Assembly (NCBI GenBank): GCA_020848545.1 | Contig: JADLHZ010000022.1 | Coordinates: 1 to 64,000, forward strand | Reading direction: 5' to 3' | DNA length: 64,000 nt | Origin: Deltaproteobacteria bacterium | GTDB taxonomy: Bacteria > Myxococcota > JADLHZ01 | Shown: positions 8,366 to 16,633 of the stretch, piece by piece | Layout of the letters: each line of letters begins with the position of its first letter | Numbering within the stretch: the stretch's first letter is position 1 | The notes under the pieces: generated by a model | The model's database searches: none | What the model saw: only the letters and a program-made list of their open reading frames with translations | What the model was told of the DNA's origin: nothing | Made by a program: the position numbers and the translations under genes

Positions 8366-8934
8366 TCGCGTTGCTGCTCATCGCTGCGCTCGCGGCGGAT
8401 CGCGACGCCTGCCTGCAACAGTTCGCGGATCGCGCTCCTCGGTCTGCGAAGACCTACTTCTCGCTTTTCGATCCACTGTTCGTGTCGGTCGGCGAGAAGC
8501 GTGGTCTCGATCCTGCGCTGCTCAAAGCCCACGCATGGTGCGAGACGCGCTTCGATCCCTGCGCGGTCTCGCCCGTCGGCGCGCGTGGCCTGATGCAGTT
8601 CATGCCGCGCACTTTCGATCTCGTCGCCAGCGCGGCCGAGGCGACGAATCCCTTCGATCCCATCGATTCGGTCGAGAGCGCCGGTGTCTACCTCTCGGCG
8701 CTCGTCAATTATTGGCAAGGCGACATCTACGCGGTCGCTGCGTCGTACAACGCCGGTCCCGGTGCCGTCGCACGAGCACGAGCGCGCGGTCGCCGCGTCC
8801 CTCGCATCCCCGAAACCGAACAATACGTCATCTGCGTCGTCGATGCGTTCGCCCGTTTCGGCGGACGATCGCAGGTCTCACCGCTCGAGAGCGTATTCGA
8901 CGCCGTCACGCACTGGTTCCGAGGTGCCCCGTGA
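8362..8934 (+). CDS. virB1: VirB1-like lytic transglycosylase
   Basis: A 190-residue SLT-family muramidase with a short hydrophobic N-terminus (MIALLLIAALAADRDAC), probably a signal peptide. The catalytic glutamate lies in AHAWCETRFDP. The family motifs GARGLMQFMP and SYNAGPGAV follow in order. It would open the peptidoglycan so that the T4SS channel can be assembled in the periplasm. The ATG overlaps the coupling-protein stop (ATGA), so translation is coupled. Size and place in the operon fit VirB1 of conjugation systems. Confidence 0.9.
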   Translation: MIALLLIAALAADRDACLQQFADRAPRSAKTYFSLFDPLFVSVGEKRGLDPALLKAHAWCETRFDPCAVSPVGARGLMQFMPRTFDLVASAAEATNPFDPIDSVESAGVYLSALVNYWQGDIYAVAASYNAGPGAVARARARGRRVPRIPETEQYVICVVDAFARFGGRSQVSPLESVFDAVTHWFRGAP

Positions 8935-9010
8935 CGAAGCGCATTCGCGACGGCCCGGCGAGCCGCAGCTCACTCGTCATCGCACCAAACCTAACCACTG
9001 GAGACTCACT

Positions 9011-9235
9011 ATGAAGACCGCAGACAAGCCCGCCAAGAACACCCGCTCGATGCCGATCAAAGTCGTCAAGGAATACGAGACGAAGGACGGCGAGAAGAAG
9101 AGCCGCTTCGCCACCATCGGCTGGATGCGCGAGGCGACGAACCAAGACGGCAAGATCGCGTTCTACCTCGACCTCGACATGTTCTCGTCCCGCTTCCTCG
9201 TCTTTCGCGACGACGACGCCGGCAACGAGTCCTGA
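9011..9235 (+). CDS. Small hypothetical protein between virB1 and virB2
   Basis: A 74-residue soluble protein. The ATG at 9011 follows GGAG (9000-9003), and this shorter start replaces a longer frame that overlaps virB1. It begins with many Lys residues (MKTADKPAKNTRSMPIKVVKEYETKDGEKKS is basic and charged) and ends with beta-like sequence, IAFYLDLDMFSSRFLVFRDDD. No signal peptide or membrane segment is visible. I do not recognise the family. Its place inside the T4SS operon implies a role in conjugation, for example a small accessory or single-strand-binding-like protein, but that is only inference. Confidence 0.65.
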   Translation: MKTADKPAKNTRSMPIKVVKEYETKDGEKKSRFATIGWMREATNQDGKIAFYLDLDMFSSRFLVFRDDDAGNES

Positions 9236-9268
9236 CCTCGCTCACCTGAACCCACGAGGAAGCCGTTC

Positions 9269-9568
9269 ATGAAAGCTGTCGTACAAACTATCCGCTCCGC
9301 CGTCGTCGTGCTCGCGCTCGTCTTTGGCCCACGCCTCGCGATCGCTGCCGGCGGCGGCTCTGTTCTCCGGCCGTTCGAGTCGTTCGTCGACTTCATCTGC
9401 GGCCCCTTCGCCATGGTCCTCGTCCCGCTCGCGCTCGCCGGCGCGATCATCTCGCTGATGTTCGGCGGGGGTCAGTACATCGGACGACTGCTGATCGCTC
9501 TGTTCGGCGGCGTGGGCTTGTTCATCCTCGGGCAACTCCGTGACTGGGTTGCCGACATGGCGCGGTGA
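9269..9568 (+). CDS. virB2: VirB2/TrbC-like conjugative pilin
   Basis: A 99-residue protein with a signal sequence ending near ALVFGPRLAIAA and two hydrophobic helices, GPFAMVLVPLALAGAIISLMFGGG and LLIALFGGVGLFILG. This is the typical layout of the VirB2/TrbC major pilin, which is processed and assembled into the mating pilus. The helices meet at a short polar turn (QYIGR). GAGGA precedes the ATG. It lies directly before virB3 as in other VirB-type operons. Confidence 0.82.
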   Translation: MKAVVQTIRSAVVVLALVFGPRLAIAAGGGSVLRPFESFVDFICGPFAMVLVPLALAGAIISLMFGGGQYIGRLLIALFGGVGLFILGQLRDWVADMAR

Positions 9569-9571
9569 CCG

Positions 9572-9871
9572 ATGAACGCGCCTGTCTACCGCACCATCGA
9601 GCGGCCAACGCGACTCTTCGGGCTCGAGCTCTTCGACGCCGTCCTTTGGTGTTCGACCCTCGTGCTCTTCAAGTGGACGCTCGTGCTCGCGCTGTGCGTG
9701 TCGGCCGCGGTGTGGCTGGCGCTGTTTGCTCTTCGGTATCGCCGGCCACCGCGGTTCTTGCTGTCGTTCCTGCGTTTCCATGCGTTTCGCTGGCTCTGCC
9801 GAAATCGCTTCTCGGCCGCCGCTCGCGAACCGCACCGCGGTGCGTGGCTGCCTAAGAGCGTCCGATCGTGA
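9572..9871 (+). CDS. virB3: VirB3/TrbD-like inner-membrane protein
   Basis: A 99-residue protein starting PVYRTIERPTRLFGLELFDAV, which matches the VirB3/TrbD pattern of a short polar N-terminus with Rpt/LFG before the first helix. Two hydrophobic segments follow (VLWCSTLVLFKWTLVLALCVSA and VWLALFALRY), with a basic C-terminus. It sits 3 bp after virB2 and before virB4, the standard order. VirB3 proteins anchor and work with the VirB4 ATPase at the inner membrane. Confidence 0.8.
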   Translation: MNAPVYRTIERPTRLFGLELFDAVLWCSTLVLFKWTLVLALCVSAAVWLALFALRYRRPPRFLLSFLRFHAFRWLCRNRFSAAAREPHRGAWLPKSVRS

Positions 9872-9943
9872 ACGAGGCGGCCGGGGGAGGTGGCGCCGCC
9901 CCCGGCCATTCGCGCCGCACCGTCGGCGCACGGGAGAACAAAC

Positions 9944-12412
9944 ATGCCGACGAGAGCCCTGCCGCTCGCCCCTCGCGTCCCGATCGCGCAGATCACCGAT
10001 CGCGTGCTCAACGTCGATGGATCTCTCGCCATCGGCTTCGAGCTCACGCCCCTTCCGCACACGTCAACCGCGACCGCGGCGGTGGCGACGCTGTCTCTCG
10101 GAATCTCCGAGCTCATTCGCAACCTGCCGGACGGCTTTTGCATGCAACATGTCGTCGAGTGCGTCGACGCTGCACCCTCGACGGTCACGGAGTTTGCGTC
10201 CGATCGCCGGCCGCCCCTCGGTGCCCAAGGTGCCGCCGCGTTGCTGGCCGAGGACGCGGCAGACTTCGTCGCGTCGATGCCGTTCCGCACCGTCCGACAG
10301 TACTTGTTCATCTGTCACCCCTACCCGTTTCAGAACGATACGCTCGTTCGCTCCGGCGCATTGCCCTTGGCGTTCCCTCGCATGGCGATCACGCGCTTCG
10401 AACGGGCGACGAAGCAGCTCGAGCAAGTGGCGTCCGCCTGCGCCGATCACCTGCGAGCGCTCGGGATAGAGCTGACTCGCTCGGCCGCTGAAACGATCCT
10501 CGGTCTCACTTCGCGCCTCCTGAATCCCGGGCGGTCGGTCCCCGCTCCGTGTTCCGGCGCCGGACACGATCCATCGTTGTTCCTTGGCACGCGCGAGCTC
10601 GATTGGCGGCTCACGCTGCGCGAACAGCTCATCGCCACCGACTTCGAGCAACCGACGCCGCAGGTACTCGTCGCTGGCGACGTCGGCATTCGCACGCTGT
10701 CGCTGAAGACACTCCCCGATCAAACGACCCCCGGCATGCTCGCGGAGCTCTTCTTCGCGTTGCCGGCCCCGTACATCCTCAACACCGCGATCGAGAAGCT
10801 CCCCGCGGAGCGCACGCTTGCGGGCCTGAAGGTTCGCCGCTCCATGGCCCAAGGCGTCGCTTCGCTCGCCGCGCGCCGCAACATCGATGCCGAAGTGCAG
10901 CACGCCGAGCTCGAGGCGCTGATGGAGTCGCTGTCGGCATCGGCGATCTCGCTCTGCGCTCTCCAGGTCACGTGCGCCGTGTTCGGACGCACCGAAGAGG
11001 AGCTTTGGGAGCGCAGCGAGAATGCCACGCAGGCGTTCTCTCGCGCTGGCGGTCTCGGGACGCTGATCGAAGACTACAACCACCTCGACGTCTACATGTC
11101 GCAGCTTCCCGGCGCGTCGCATCGCTTTCGACGCAGCCGAACCGTCACTGACCTCAATGCGGCCCACATGCTCGTTCCGTTTGGGAGCTGGCGTGGACAC
11201 GCGTCGGCAACGCTGATGCTGCGCACGCGCGCGGGAGACGCCGTCGCGTTCGATCCCTTCGCCGACGAGCTGCCGGCGTACAACGGGCTCATCGTCGGCG
11301 CGACAGGCTCGGGTAAGTCCTTCTTCACGAACCTGTTGCTGGCGAACTCGCTCGCTGCTGGAGGCGGCGCCGTCGTCGTCGACATCGGCGGATCGTATCG
11401 CCGGCTGACGCAGCTCTTCGGCGGCACGTACCTCGACGTCGGTCAGCTCGACTCGATCGGCCTCAACCCGTTGCCGTCGCTCGACGCTCTCAACGCACTG
11501 CCTCCGGACTTACGTGACCAGAAGCTGCAGTTTCTCGCAGGCTTCCTCGAGCTCCTGCTCTCTGAAGACGGCACAATGGGAACGGCGGAGCGCGCGCTCA
11601 TCGCCAAATTGCTCAGCACCTTCTATTCGCCTGAACGAGGCAGCGATCCGACGCCGCCGACGCTCGATACTCTCCAATCCTTCCTGAAGGACGACAGCGC
11701 GCTCGAGCGCGACGGCGCCCAGCGGCTCGTCCGCCGCCTCGATCTATGGACTCGCGGCCCACGCGCACGCCTGTTTCAACGCCACATCGATCTCGATCTT
11801 CAGACCTCGATCATCTCGATCGACCTCAAGGCCATCGAAGCCGACCGCGAGCTGCAAGCGATCGCGCTCTACGTTCTCGGGTTCGTCGTCTGGTCGAAGC
11901 TCGCCGAGGCTTCGGTGTCGCGCCGCAACACTCTCGTCGTCTTCGACGAGTGCTGGGCGCTGCTCGCGAGCCCGCCGGCGCAGCGGTTGATCGAGAACCT
12001 CGCGCGCACGTCGCGAAAATACGGCGCCGGGCTCTGGTGCCTGTCGCAAGCGCTCTCCGATTTTTCACAAGCGTCGATCGGGCCGGCGCTGCTCACCAAC
12101 GCTTACAGTCGCATCCTGCTGCGCCATCCGCACGGTCACGAAGACGTCGCGGAGCAGCTCGGGCTCAACGAGCAGTCGCTCGATGCGTTTCGCTCGCTGA
12201 CATCCGTGCGCGGCAAGTACGCCGAGATCTTCCTGCAATCCGGCCCGCACGCCGAGCTGCTGCAAGTGGTGCCGTCGCCCATCGCGTACTGGATGGCGAC
12301 CACGAACGCGAAAGACCGATCAGTCGAGCACGCGACTCGCGAGAAGAATCCGAGCGCCTCACCCCTGCGCATCCTCCGCACTCTCGCGGAGCGCTTTCCC
12401 AACGGAGTTTGA
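9944..12412 (+). CDS. virB4: VirB4/TraC/TrbE-type conjugation ATPase
   Basis: An 822-residue protein with Walker A GATGSGKS at residues 452-459 and Walker B NTLVVFDECWALL about 210 residues later, followed by the family's TSRKYGAGLWCLSQALSDF arginine/glutamine region. The N-terminal half (to about residue 400) is the VirB4/TraC N-terminal domain. It is the motor for pilus biogenesis and substrate transfer at the inner membrane. The ATG at 9944 has GGGAGA just upstream and is preferred over an open frame from 9890. It is the only complete conventional assembly ATPase in the operon, because no VirB11 is seen. Confidence 0.92.
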   Translation: MPTRALPLAPRVPIAQITDRVLNVDGSLAIGFELTPLPHTSTATAAVATLSLGISELIRNLPDGFCMQHVVECVDAAPSTVTEFASDRRPPLGAQGAAALLAEDAADFVASMPFRTVRQYLFICHPYPFQNDTLVRSGALPLAFPRMAITRFERATKQLEQVASACADHLRALGIELTRSAAETILGLTSRLLNPGRSVPAPCSGAGHDPSLFLGTRELDWRLTLREQLIATDFEQPTPQVLVAGDVGIRTLSLKTLPDQTTPGMLAELFFALPAPYILNTAIEKLPAERTLAGLKVRRSMAQGVASLAARRNIDAEVQHAELEALMESLSASAISLCALQVTCAVFGRTEEELWERSENATQAFSRAGGLGTLIEDYNHLDVYMSQLPGASHRFRRSRTVTDLNAAHMLVPFGSWRGHASATLMLRTRAGDAVAFDPFADELPAYNGLIVGATGSGKSFFTNLLLANSLAAGGGAVVVDIGGSYRRLTQLFGGTYLDVGQLDSIGLNPLPSLDALNALPPDLRDQKLQFLAGFLELLLSEDGTMGTAERALIAKLLSTFYSPERGSDPTPPTLDTLQSFLKDDSALERDGAQRLVRRLDLWTRGPRARLFQRHIDLDLQTSIISIDLKAIEADRELQAIALYVLGFVVWSKLAEASVSRRNTLVVFDECWALLASPPAQRLIENLARTSRKYGAGLWCLSQALSDFSQASIGPALLTNAYSRILLRHPHGHEDVAEQLGLNEQSLDAFRSLTSVRGKYAEIFLQSGPHAELLQVVPSPIAYWMATTNAKDRSVEHATREKNPSASPLRILRTLAERFPNGV

Positions 12413-12414
12413 CG

Positions 12415-13215
12415 ATGTGGTTCAAGAGATTCGCCAAGGACCGAGTGCCGCAGAACATCACGCGAGATCTGCTCGACACGCTCATGTTCGAGGATCTGCT
12501 GCTCGTGGGCGGGCGCGGCAGCGGGCGCTCGCGCTTTCTCGCGCAGCTCTCCTCGCGGGCGCATTGCCTCGGACAACCCGTCGTCAGCGTCACGAGCAGC
12601 GTCGGACCCCTCAATGAGTACGGCGTCGAGTACCGCTACGGCGACGAGGTGAAGTGGCAGTGCGCGCCAGCGATCGTCCATCTGAACGTCGACGGCCGCA
12701 CCGGGCCGAAGGTGATGCAGTGGCTTGATCACGCGCTGCGCGGGCAGATGGAGCTCTTCGTGCGCTCGAGCTACATCTCGTCACGCATCGTGCTCGTCCT
12801 CGACGAGACGGCCGGGTACTTGTCGGCCGGGGTGTCGCAGTATCTCTCGTTGCTGCACCAGCAAAGCCGCATGGTCGTGTGGCTCGCGCAGAGCCAACCA
12901 CTCGACTTCGACGCCAGCCCGCTCATCAACCCGCTGCTCGAGCAACGCACGCGCGTCGCGTTTCCATGGACACGAGGCGGCGGTGCAACGCATCAGCGCC
13001 TTCTCCACCCGGTCACGGTGACGGCCGTGAGCAAGGCGAAGATCGAGCCGTACAAGTACTGCGACATCGTCGTCGAGCGGCACTGGCAGCCGGAGATGTT
13101 CCGGAACCCGTACAATTTCTGCGCGACGGCCGACATCCGCACGGCGCCGCTGATCGATCCGAAAGCGCTCACGCCGACCTCTGAAACGCCGCTCCCGGGC
13201 GGTGCCTCATGGTGA
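12415..13215 (+). CDS. P-loop NTPase-like protein with altered Walker A
   Basis: A 266-residue protein starting 2 bp after virB4. Residues about 30-47 read LLVGGRGSGRSRFLAQL, a P-loop in which the invariant Walker A lysine is arginine (GGRGSGRS). A Walker-B-like strand, SRIVLVLDETAGYL, lies near residue 125, and VVWLAQSQPLDFD resembles the sensor region of AAA/HerA-type ATPases. There is no signal peptide. It is far too unlike VirB11 to be called that. It could be a second, weakly active or inactive ATPase that helps VirB4 or the coupling protein. It overlaps the following gene (ATGGTGA). Confidence 0.7.
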   Translation: MWFKRFAKDRVPQNITRDLLDTLMFEDLLLVGGRGSGRSRFLAQLSSRAHCLGQPVVSVTSSVGPLNEYGVEYRYGDEVKWQCAPAIVHLNVDGRTGPKVMQWLDHALRGQMELFVRSSYISSRIVLVLDETAGYLSAGVSQYLSLLHQQSRMVVWLAQSQPLDFDASPLINPLLEQRTRVAFPWTRGGGATHQRLLHPVTVTAVSKAKIEPYKYCDIVVERHWQPEMFRNPYNFCATADIRTAPLIDPKALTPTSETPLPGGASW

Positions 13216-14033
13216 AGCGAGGCCTCGCGGTGTTGATCGTCTTGTGCGTGCCAGCCCGCGCGCACGCCGGCGCATCCATCCTCGGTTTCTCGATGGGCGA
13301 CGACACGATCACGCTCGGCGCGATCCTCACGCAAGCGATCGAGCAGGTCGCGGTCCTGAAAGACGTCGCGTCGTTCACGAAGGACATGGGCGAGAACATC
13401 GCCTTCGTGAAGGACGTCTACGCCACCGCAAACGACGTCATCAACGGCGATTGGGATTCGCTCTCGAGCGAGTTTCTTCACGAGGTCATCCAGTCCGATC
13501 CGAGCTTGCGCGAGATCTACGCGAACACCGAGGCGGTGATGAACAACCGCGTGCGTCGCAATCACAAGTTTCGTCGCTTGCTCGGCGCCGGCTTCAACCA
13601 GCTCGTCTTCGAATCGTTCGGCGCGTACCCCGAGGGCCCAAACGCCGACCGTTATGCCGTCAGCGACTACCAATCGATGACGCTCAACGCGCTCGCCGAG
13701 CAACAGATGGACGAGTGGAAGCGCAAGCAAGCGGCAAAACGGATTCAGAAGGCGTGGGAAGCCTGCGAGCAAGGGCTCGAGTCTTGCGGCAACGCCCAAG
13801 GCAAGATGGCTGCACAGGCCGCCGCGTCGATCGAGGACTTGAAGGCGATCGAGGCAGAGCGCGCGCGGCTGGAAGCGCTTCGCGCCGCGACCGAGACAGC
13901 CGAGCGCAAGGAACGCGACGCGGCGATCGAGCGCGACATCAAGGCGGTGGTCAAGGCCGCCGACGACCTCAAGCGCCAGGAATCGCCGCTCGTCTTCGAA
14001 GAAGAGGACTTTCACTCGGAGGACACCCCATGA
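13209..14033 (+). CDS. virB5: VirB5/TrbJ-like periplasmic T4SS protein
   Basis: A 274-residue protein with a clear signal peptide (VKRGLAVLIVLCVPARAHAG). The mature part is strongly helical, with the TrbJ/VirB5-like stretch LGAILTQAIEQVAVLKDVASFTK and long charged coiled-coil helices near residues 195-265, rich in Ala, Glu, Arg and Lys. VirB5/TrbJ proteins are minor pilus components exported to the periplasm. Position (after virB4 and before virB6), signal peptide and helicity support the call; sequence identity by eye is low. The ATG overlaps the previous stop and the stop overlaps the virB6 start. Confidence 0.72.
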   Translation: MVKRGLAVLIVLCVPARAHAGASILGFSMGDDTITLGAILTQAIEQVAVLKDVASFTKDMGENIAFVKDVYATANDVINGDWDSLSSEFLHEVIQSDPSLREIYANTEAVMNNRVRRNHKFRRLLGAGFNQLVFESFGAYPEGPNADRYAVSDYQSMTLNALAEQQMDEWKRKQAAKRIQKAWEACEQGLESCGNAQGKMAAQAAASIEDLKAIEAERARLEALRAATETAERKERDAAIERDIKAVVKAADDLKRQESPLVFEEEDFHSEDTP

Positions 14034-15049
14034 GCTATTACTCGTACTTTCAGCTCGCCCCGATCGCCGGAGTCGGTCTCGAGGTGGCCAGGCGCTCGCT
14101 GGGCTTGGCGTTCGGGCTACTCGGCTCATGCGCGGTGATCGCCTACGCCTTCGAGTACGCCGGCCTCGCGTTGCCGGGCCGCCAGGGCGAACGCAATACG
14201 CTCCGCGTGGTCGTCGCCACGTTCGGTCTGTGTATGCTTCTCTTGCTGTACGGCAAGATCATCGGCCTCGTCTCGAGCACGAGCGCATCGTTGGCGAAGA
14301 ACATCACCAAGAACTCCGACTTCGACGCTTACATCGGGACCCTCGGCCAAAAGATCACCGAGCAATTCTCGACCGACGGCAAGTCGGCCGGTGAGCTCAT
14401 CACGTCGTTCACGAGCGGCATCATCAGCACCGCCGTAGCCGCGCTCAGCATCGTCGCCGTGATGATCTTCCTTCAGCTCTTCTTTGGGCTTCAGACGATC
14501 CTATTTTCGATCTTGGTCGCGACCGGCCCCTTGGTCATCGCCTGCGCGATCCTGCCCGGCACCTCTGGGCTCATTGGGCGTTGGCTCACCGGTCTCATCG
14601 AGCTCGCCGCGTGGCCAGTGCTGGCTTCGATCGTGCTCGCGATGTGCATGAAGGCCGGCCTCGCGCAGTACTCGGTCGACCCCGGCAACTGGGTCAAAAT
14701 GTTGGCGGCGAACATCCTGCTCGTCGCGTCGCTCGCAGTCGTTCCGACGATCGCGTCGCGGCTCGTTGGCCAAGGCTTCGGCGCGGTCGGCCCGATCATG
14801 AGCGTCATCGCCATGAAGGGTGTGTCGATGGTCGGAGGACTTCGGCAGTCCATCTCGAACAGCGTCCTCGCCAACGTCGGCTCAGTCCGAACCGTCGGCA
14901 AAGCTGCCGCAGCGGTCGGGAGAGCCTTCGGCAAGGGCGGTGGTCATGTGGCCGACGCTGCCGTCGCGCGGCGCTCGCCCAAGAACCACATCGGCAACGA
15001 CCAGATGGCGAAGAACGCCGCGCTCAAACATCCCGTGAAGGGCGAATAG
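14030..15049 (+). CDS. virB6: VirB6/TrbL-like polytopic channel protein
   Basis: A 339-residue inner-membrane protein with about six hydrophobic segments, including LAFGLLGSCAVIAYAFEYAGLAL, VVVATFGLCMLLLLYGKIIGLV, a long pair around IISTAVAALSIVAVMIFLQLFFG, and ILLVASLAVVPTIASRLVG. The C-terminal tail is polar and basic. VirB6/TrbL proteins form part of the DNA path across the inner membrane. The ATG at 14030 is preceded by GGAGG, and ATGA overlaps the virB5 stop, so translation is coupled. Confidence 0.85.
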   Translation: MSYYSYFQLAPIAGVGLEVARRSLGLAFGLLGSCAVIAYAFEYAGLALPGRQGERNTLRVVVATFGLCMLLLLYGKIIGLVSSTSASLAKNITKNSDFDAYIGTLGQKITEQFSTDGKSAGELITSFTSGIISTAVAALSIVAVMIFLQLFFGLQTILFSILVATGPLVIACAILPGTSGLIGRWLTGLIELAAWPVLASIVLAMCMKAGLAQYSVDPGNWVKMLAANILLVASLAVVPTIASRLVGQGFGAVGPIMSVIAMKGVSMVGGLRQSISNSVLANVGSVRTVGKAAAAVGRAFGKGGGHVADAAVARRSPKNHIGNDQMAKNAALKHPVKGE

Positions 15050-15058
15050 GAGCACGTC

Positions 15059-15769
15059 ATGGCGAGCAAGGCCTTTTCTCGACTCCACAAGCTGCCGCGG
15101 TCGACCAGCGCCGGCAGGACATTCATCGCGACGGTCGGCGGTCAGCAGCCTGAGATCTGGTCGCGCGCATTTGCGATCGCTCGCGGACTCGGCTTCGCGC
15201 TGTTCGCGTCGCTCACGCTCAACGTCGTGCTCGTTGGCTTGTGCATCGCGCTCGCGTTCCGGCCGGCCGACGTCATCTTCGTCGACAAGCTCGGCGTCGC
15301 TACGTTTCTCCCGCTCGTGGCTCGCGCCGACGACGACCCACGCGAGATCGAAGCAGAGGCGTTCGCGAAGCAATGGGTCCGCGACTTCATGTCGCTCGAC
15401 GCGATCACCGCTCGTGAGGATCTCGCCCGCGCGCTCAGCGTCTCCGACCGCGAGATCCAAAGCAAGTTGAAGGCACAGCTGATCGACTCGGGCGTCATCG
15501 ACAAGATCCGCAACGCCTTCGTGCACTCGTCGGTCCGCTTCGAGACCACGAAGGTCACCGCCGTCGCCGCCGATCGCTTTCAGATCACGGTCACCGGAGA
15601 GCGCATGCTGACGGCGATGGGCGTCGAGCACAAAGCGATTGCCGAGCCCTTCAAGCTCGAGCTCGTACTGTCGCGCACCATGCGCACGCGCCAAACGCCG
15701 AACGGGCTCCTCGTGCGCTACGTCTCGGGTTCGTTCGGATCGAACATGCCCGTGGGGGGTGGCCAGTGA
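15059..15769 (+). CDS. virB8: VirB8/TrbF-like inner-membrane assembly protein
   Basis: A 236-residue bitopic protein. A short cytoplasmic N-terminus is followed by one membrane helix (LGFALFASLTLNVVLVGLCIALAF) and a periplasmic domain of about 170 residues. The alternating helix and strand order (EAFAKQWVRDFMSLDAIT, then VTAVAADRFQITVTGER) suits the NTF2-like fold of VirB8/TrbF. These proteins nucleate the channel and contact VirB6, VirB9 and VirB10. AGGAG lies just before the ATG. The end overlaps the next gene through GTGA. Confidence 0.83.
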   Translation: MASKAFSRLHKLPRSTSAGRTFIATVGGQQPEIWSRAFAIARGLGFALFASLTLNVVLVGLCIALAFRPADVIFVDKLGVATFLPLVARADDDPREIEAEAFAKQWVRDFMSLDAITAREDLARALSVSDREIQSKLKAQLIDSGVIDKIRNAFVHSSVRFETTKVTAVAADRFQITVTGERMLTAMGVEHKAIAEPFKLELVLSRTMRTRQTPNGLLVRYVSGSFGSNMPVGGGQ

Positions 15770-16617
15770 ACGCATTGGTGGTCGTCCTCTTGCTCGCCGC
15801 GTCCGCCAAGGAGCGTGATCCCGTCCGCAATTACACGGTGACGGAGGCGACCAAGACTCGTCCGATCGAGGTGCACATTGCGCAGAACTTCATCACGGGT
15901 CTGCGCTTCAATCACCAGGTCGTCGTGGGCGAAGTGCTCTGCGGCAACACGGCCGTCGTCCGCGTCGTACCCACACGCGAGAATACGCAGCTCAACTTCA
16001 CGGCGTTGCAGCAGACCCCGAAGGACTTCGTCACCAACTGCAACGTCCCGTTCACGAACGGGCTCAACGTGACGCTGTCGGTCGCAGTCACCAAGCAAGC
16101 AGACTCGTTCATCGACGTCGTCGTCCAGCTCGCGCCAGGCCCGAGCTCGTTGCCCAAGCAAGCGCAGCGGCTCGACGAAGAGGTCGTCGCAGAACGCGTC
16201 ACCGAGGCCGTCAACGCGTGCAAAGCGGAAGGCAGCGAAGCGCTCGTCCGCCAAGCCGCCGAAGCGATCGTCACGAAGCGGATCCATGAGCGCGCCGTCA
16301 CTGACAACGTCGTCTTGGCCGTCCTCGACCACGTGAAGATTGGCTCGCAAGGGCTCATTCGCTTCTCCATCGAGAACCGTTCGCGCACGCAATGGCCGGC
16401 GGGCGTCGTGAAGGTGTTCTTCTACGTGCCCGGCAAGGAACCTCGCTTGCTGGCATCGGTCGCCGCGTACCGCGCGCCTATCGTCGGCATGAACGAAGAA
16501 GTCTCGGCGGCGGTCTCGTTCGACATGTTCGATCTGCCGGAGAGCGCAAAGTTCGTGCTGCAGGCCTTCGAGAGCAACGGCGGCCGCCATCCGCGCGTCG
16601 AAGGTTTTCGTCTCTAA
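15766..16617 (+). CDS. virB9: VirB9/TrbG/TraK-like outer-membrane core protein
   Basis: A 283-residue secreted protein with a GTG start and a signal peptide (NALVVVLLLAASAKE). The N-terminal domain (residues 20-125) is beta-rich, with TRPIEVHIAQNFITGLRFNH and the strand-rich TAVVRVVPTRENTQLNF. It resembles the N-terminal domain of VirB9/TraK and of myxobacterial VirB9-like proteins. A helical linker and a second beta domain (IGSQGLIRFSIENRSRTQWPAGVVKVFFYV) follow. Its place between virB8 and the VirB10-like gene fits an outer-membrane core subunit. No VirB7 lipoprotein is visible nearby. Confidence 0.72.
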   Translation: MNALVVVLLLAASAKERDPVRNYTVTEATKTRPIEVHIAQNFITGLRFNHQVVVGEVLCGNTAVVRVVPTRENTQLNFTALQQTPKDFVTNCNVPFTNGLNVTLSVAVTKQADSFIDVVVQLAPGPSSLPKQAQRLDEEVVAERVTEAVNACKAEGSEALVRQAAEAIVTKRIHERAVTDNVVLAVLDHVKIGSQGLIRFSIENRSRTQWPAGVVKVFFYVPGKEPRLLASVAAYRAPIVGMNEEVSAAVSFDMFDLPESAKFVLQAFESNGGRHPRVEGFRL

Positions 16618-16633
16618 ATCGTCGGAGCTTCTC

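Noticed and set aside
12415-13215. The small P-loop protein as VirB11
   Set aside because: The Walker A lysine is missing, there are no VirB11-type Asp or His boxes, and the length and overall pattern do not fit.
13202-14029. Long frame overlapping virB5 and joining virB6
   Set aside because: It is the out-of-frame shadow of virB5. virB6 has its own ATG with GGAGG at 14030.
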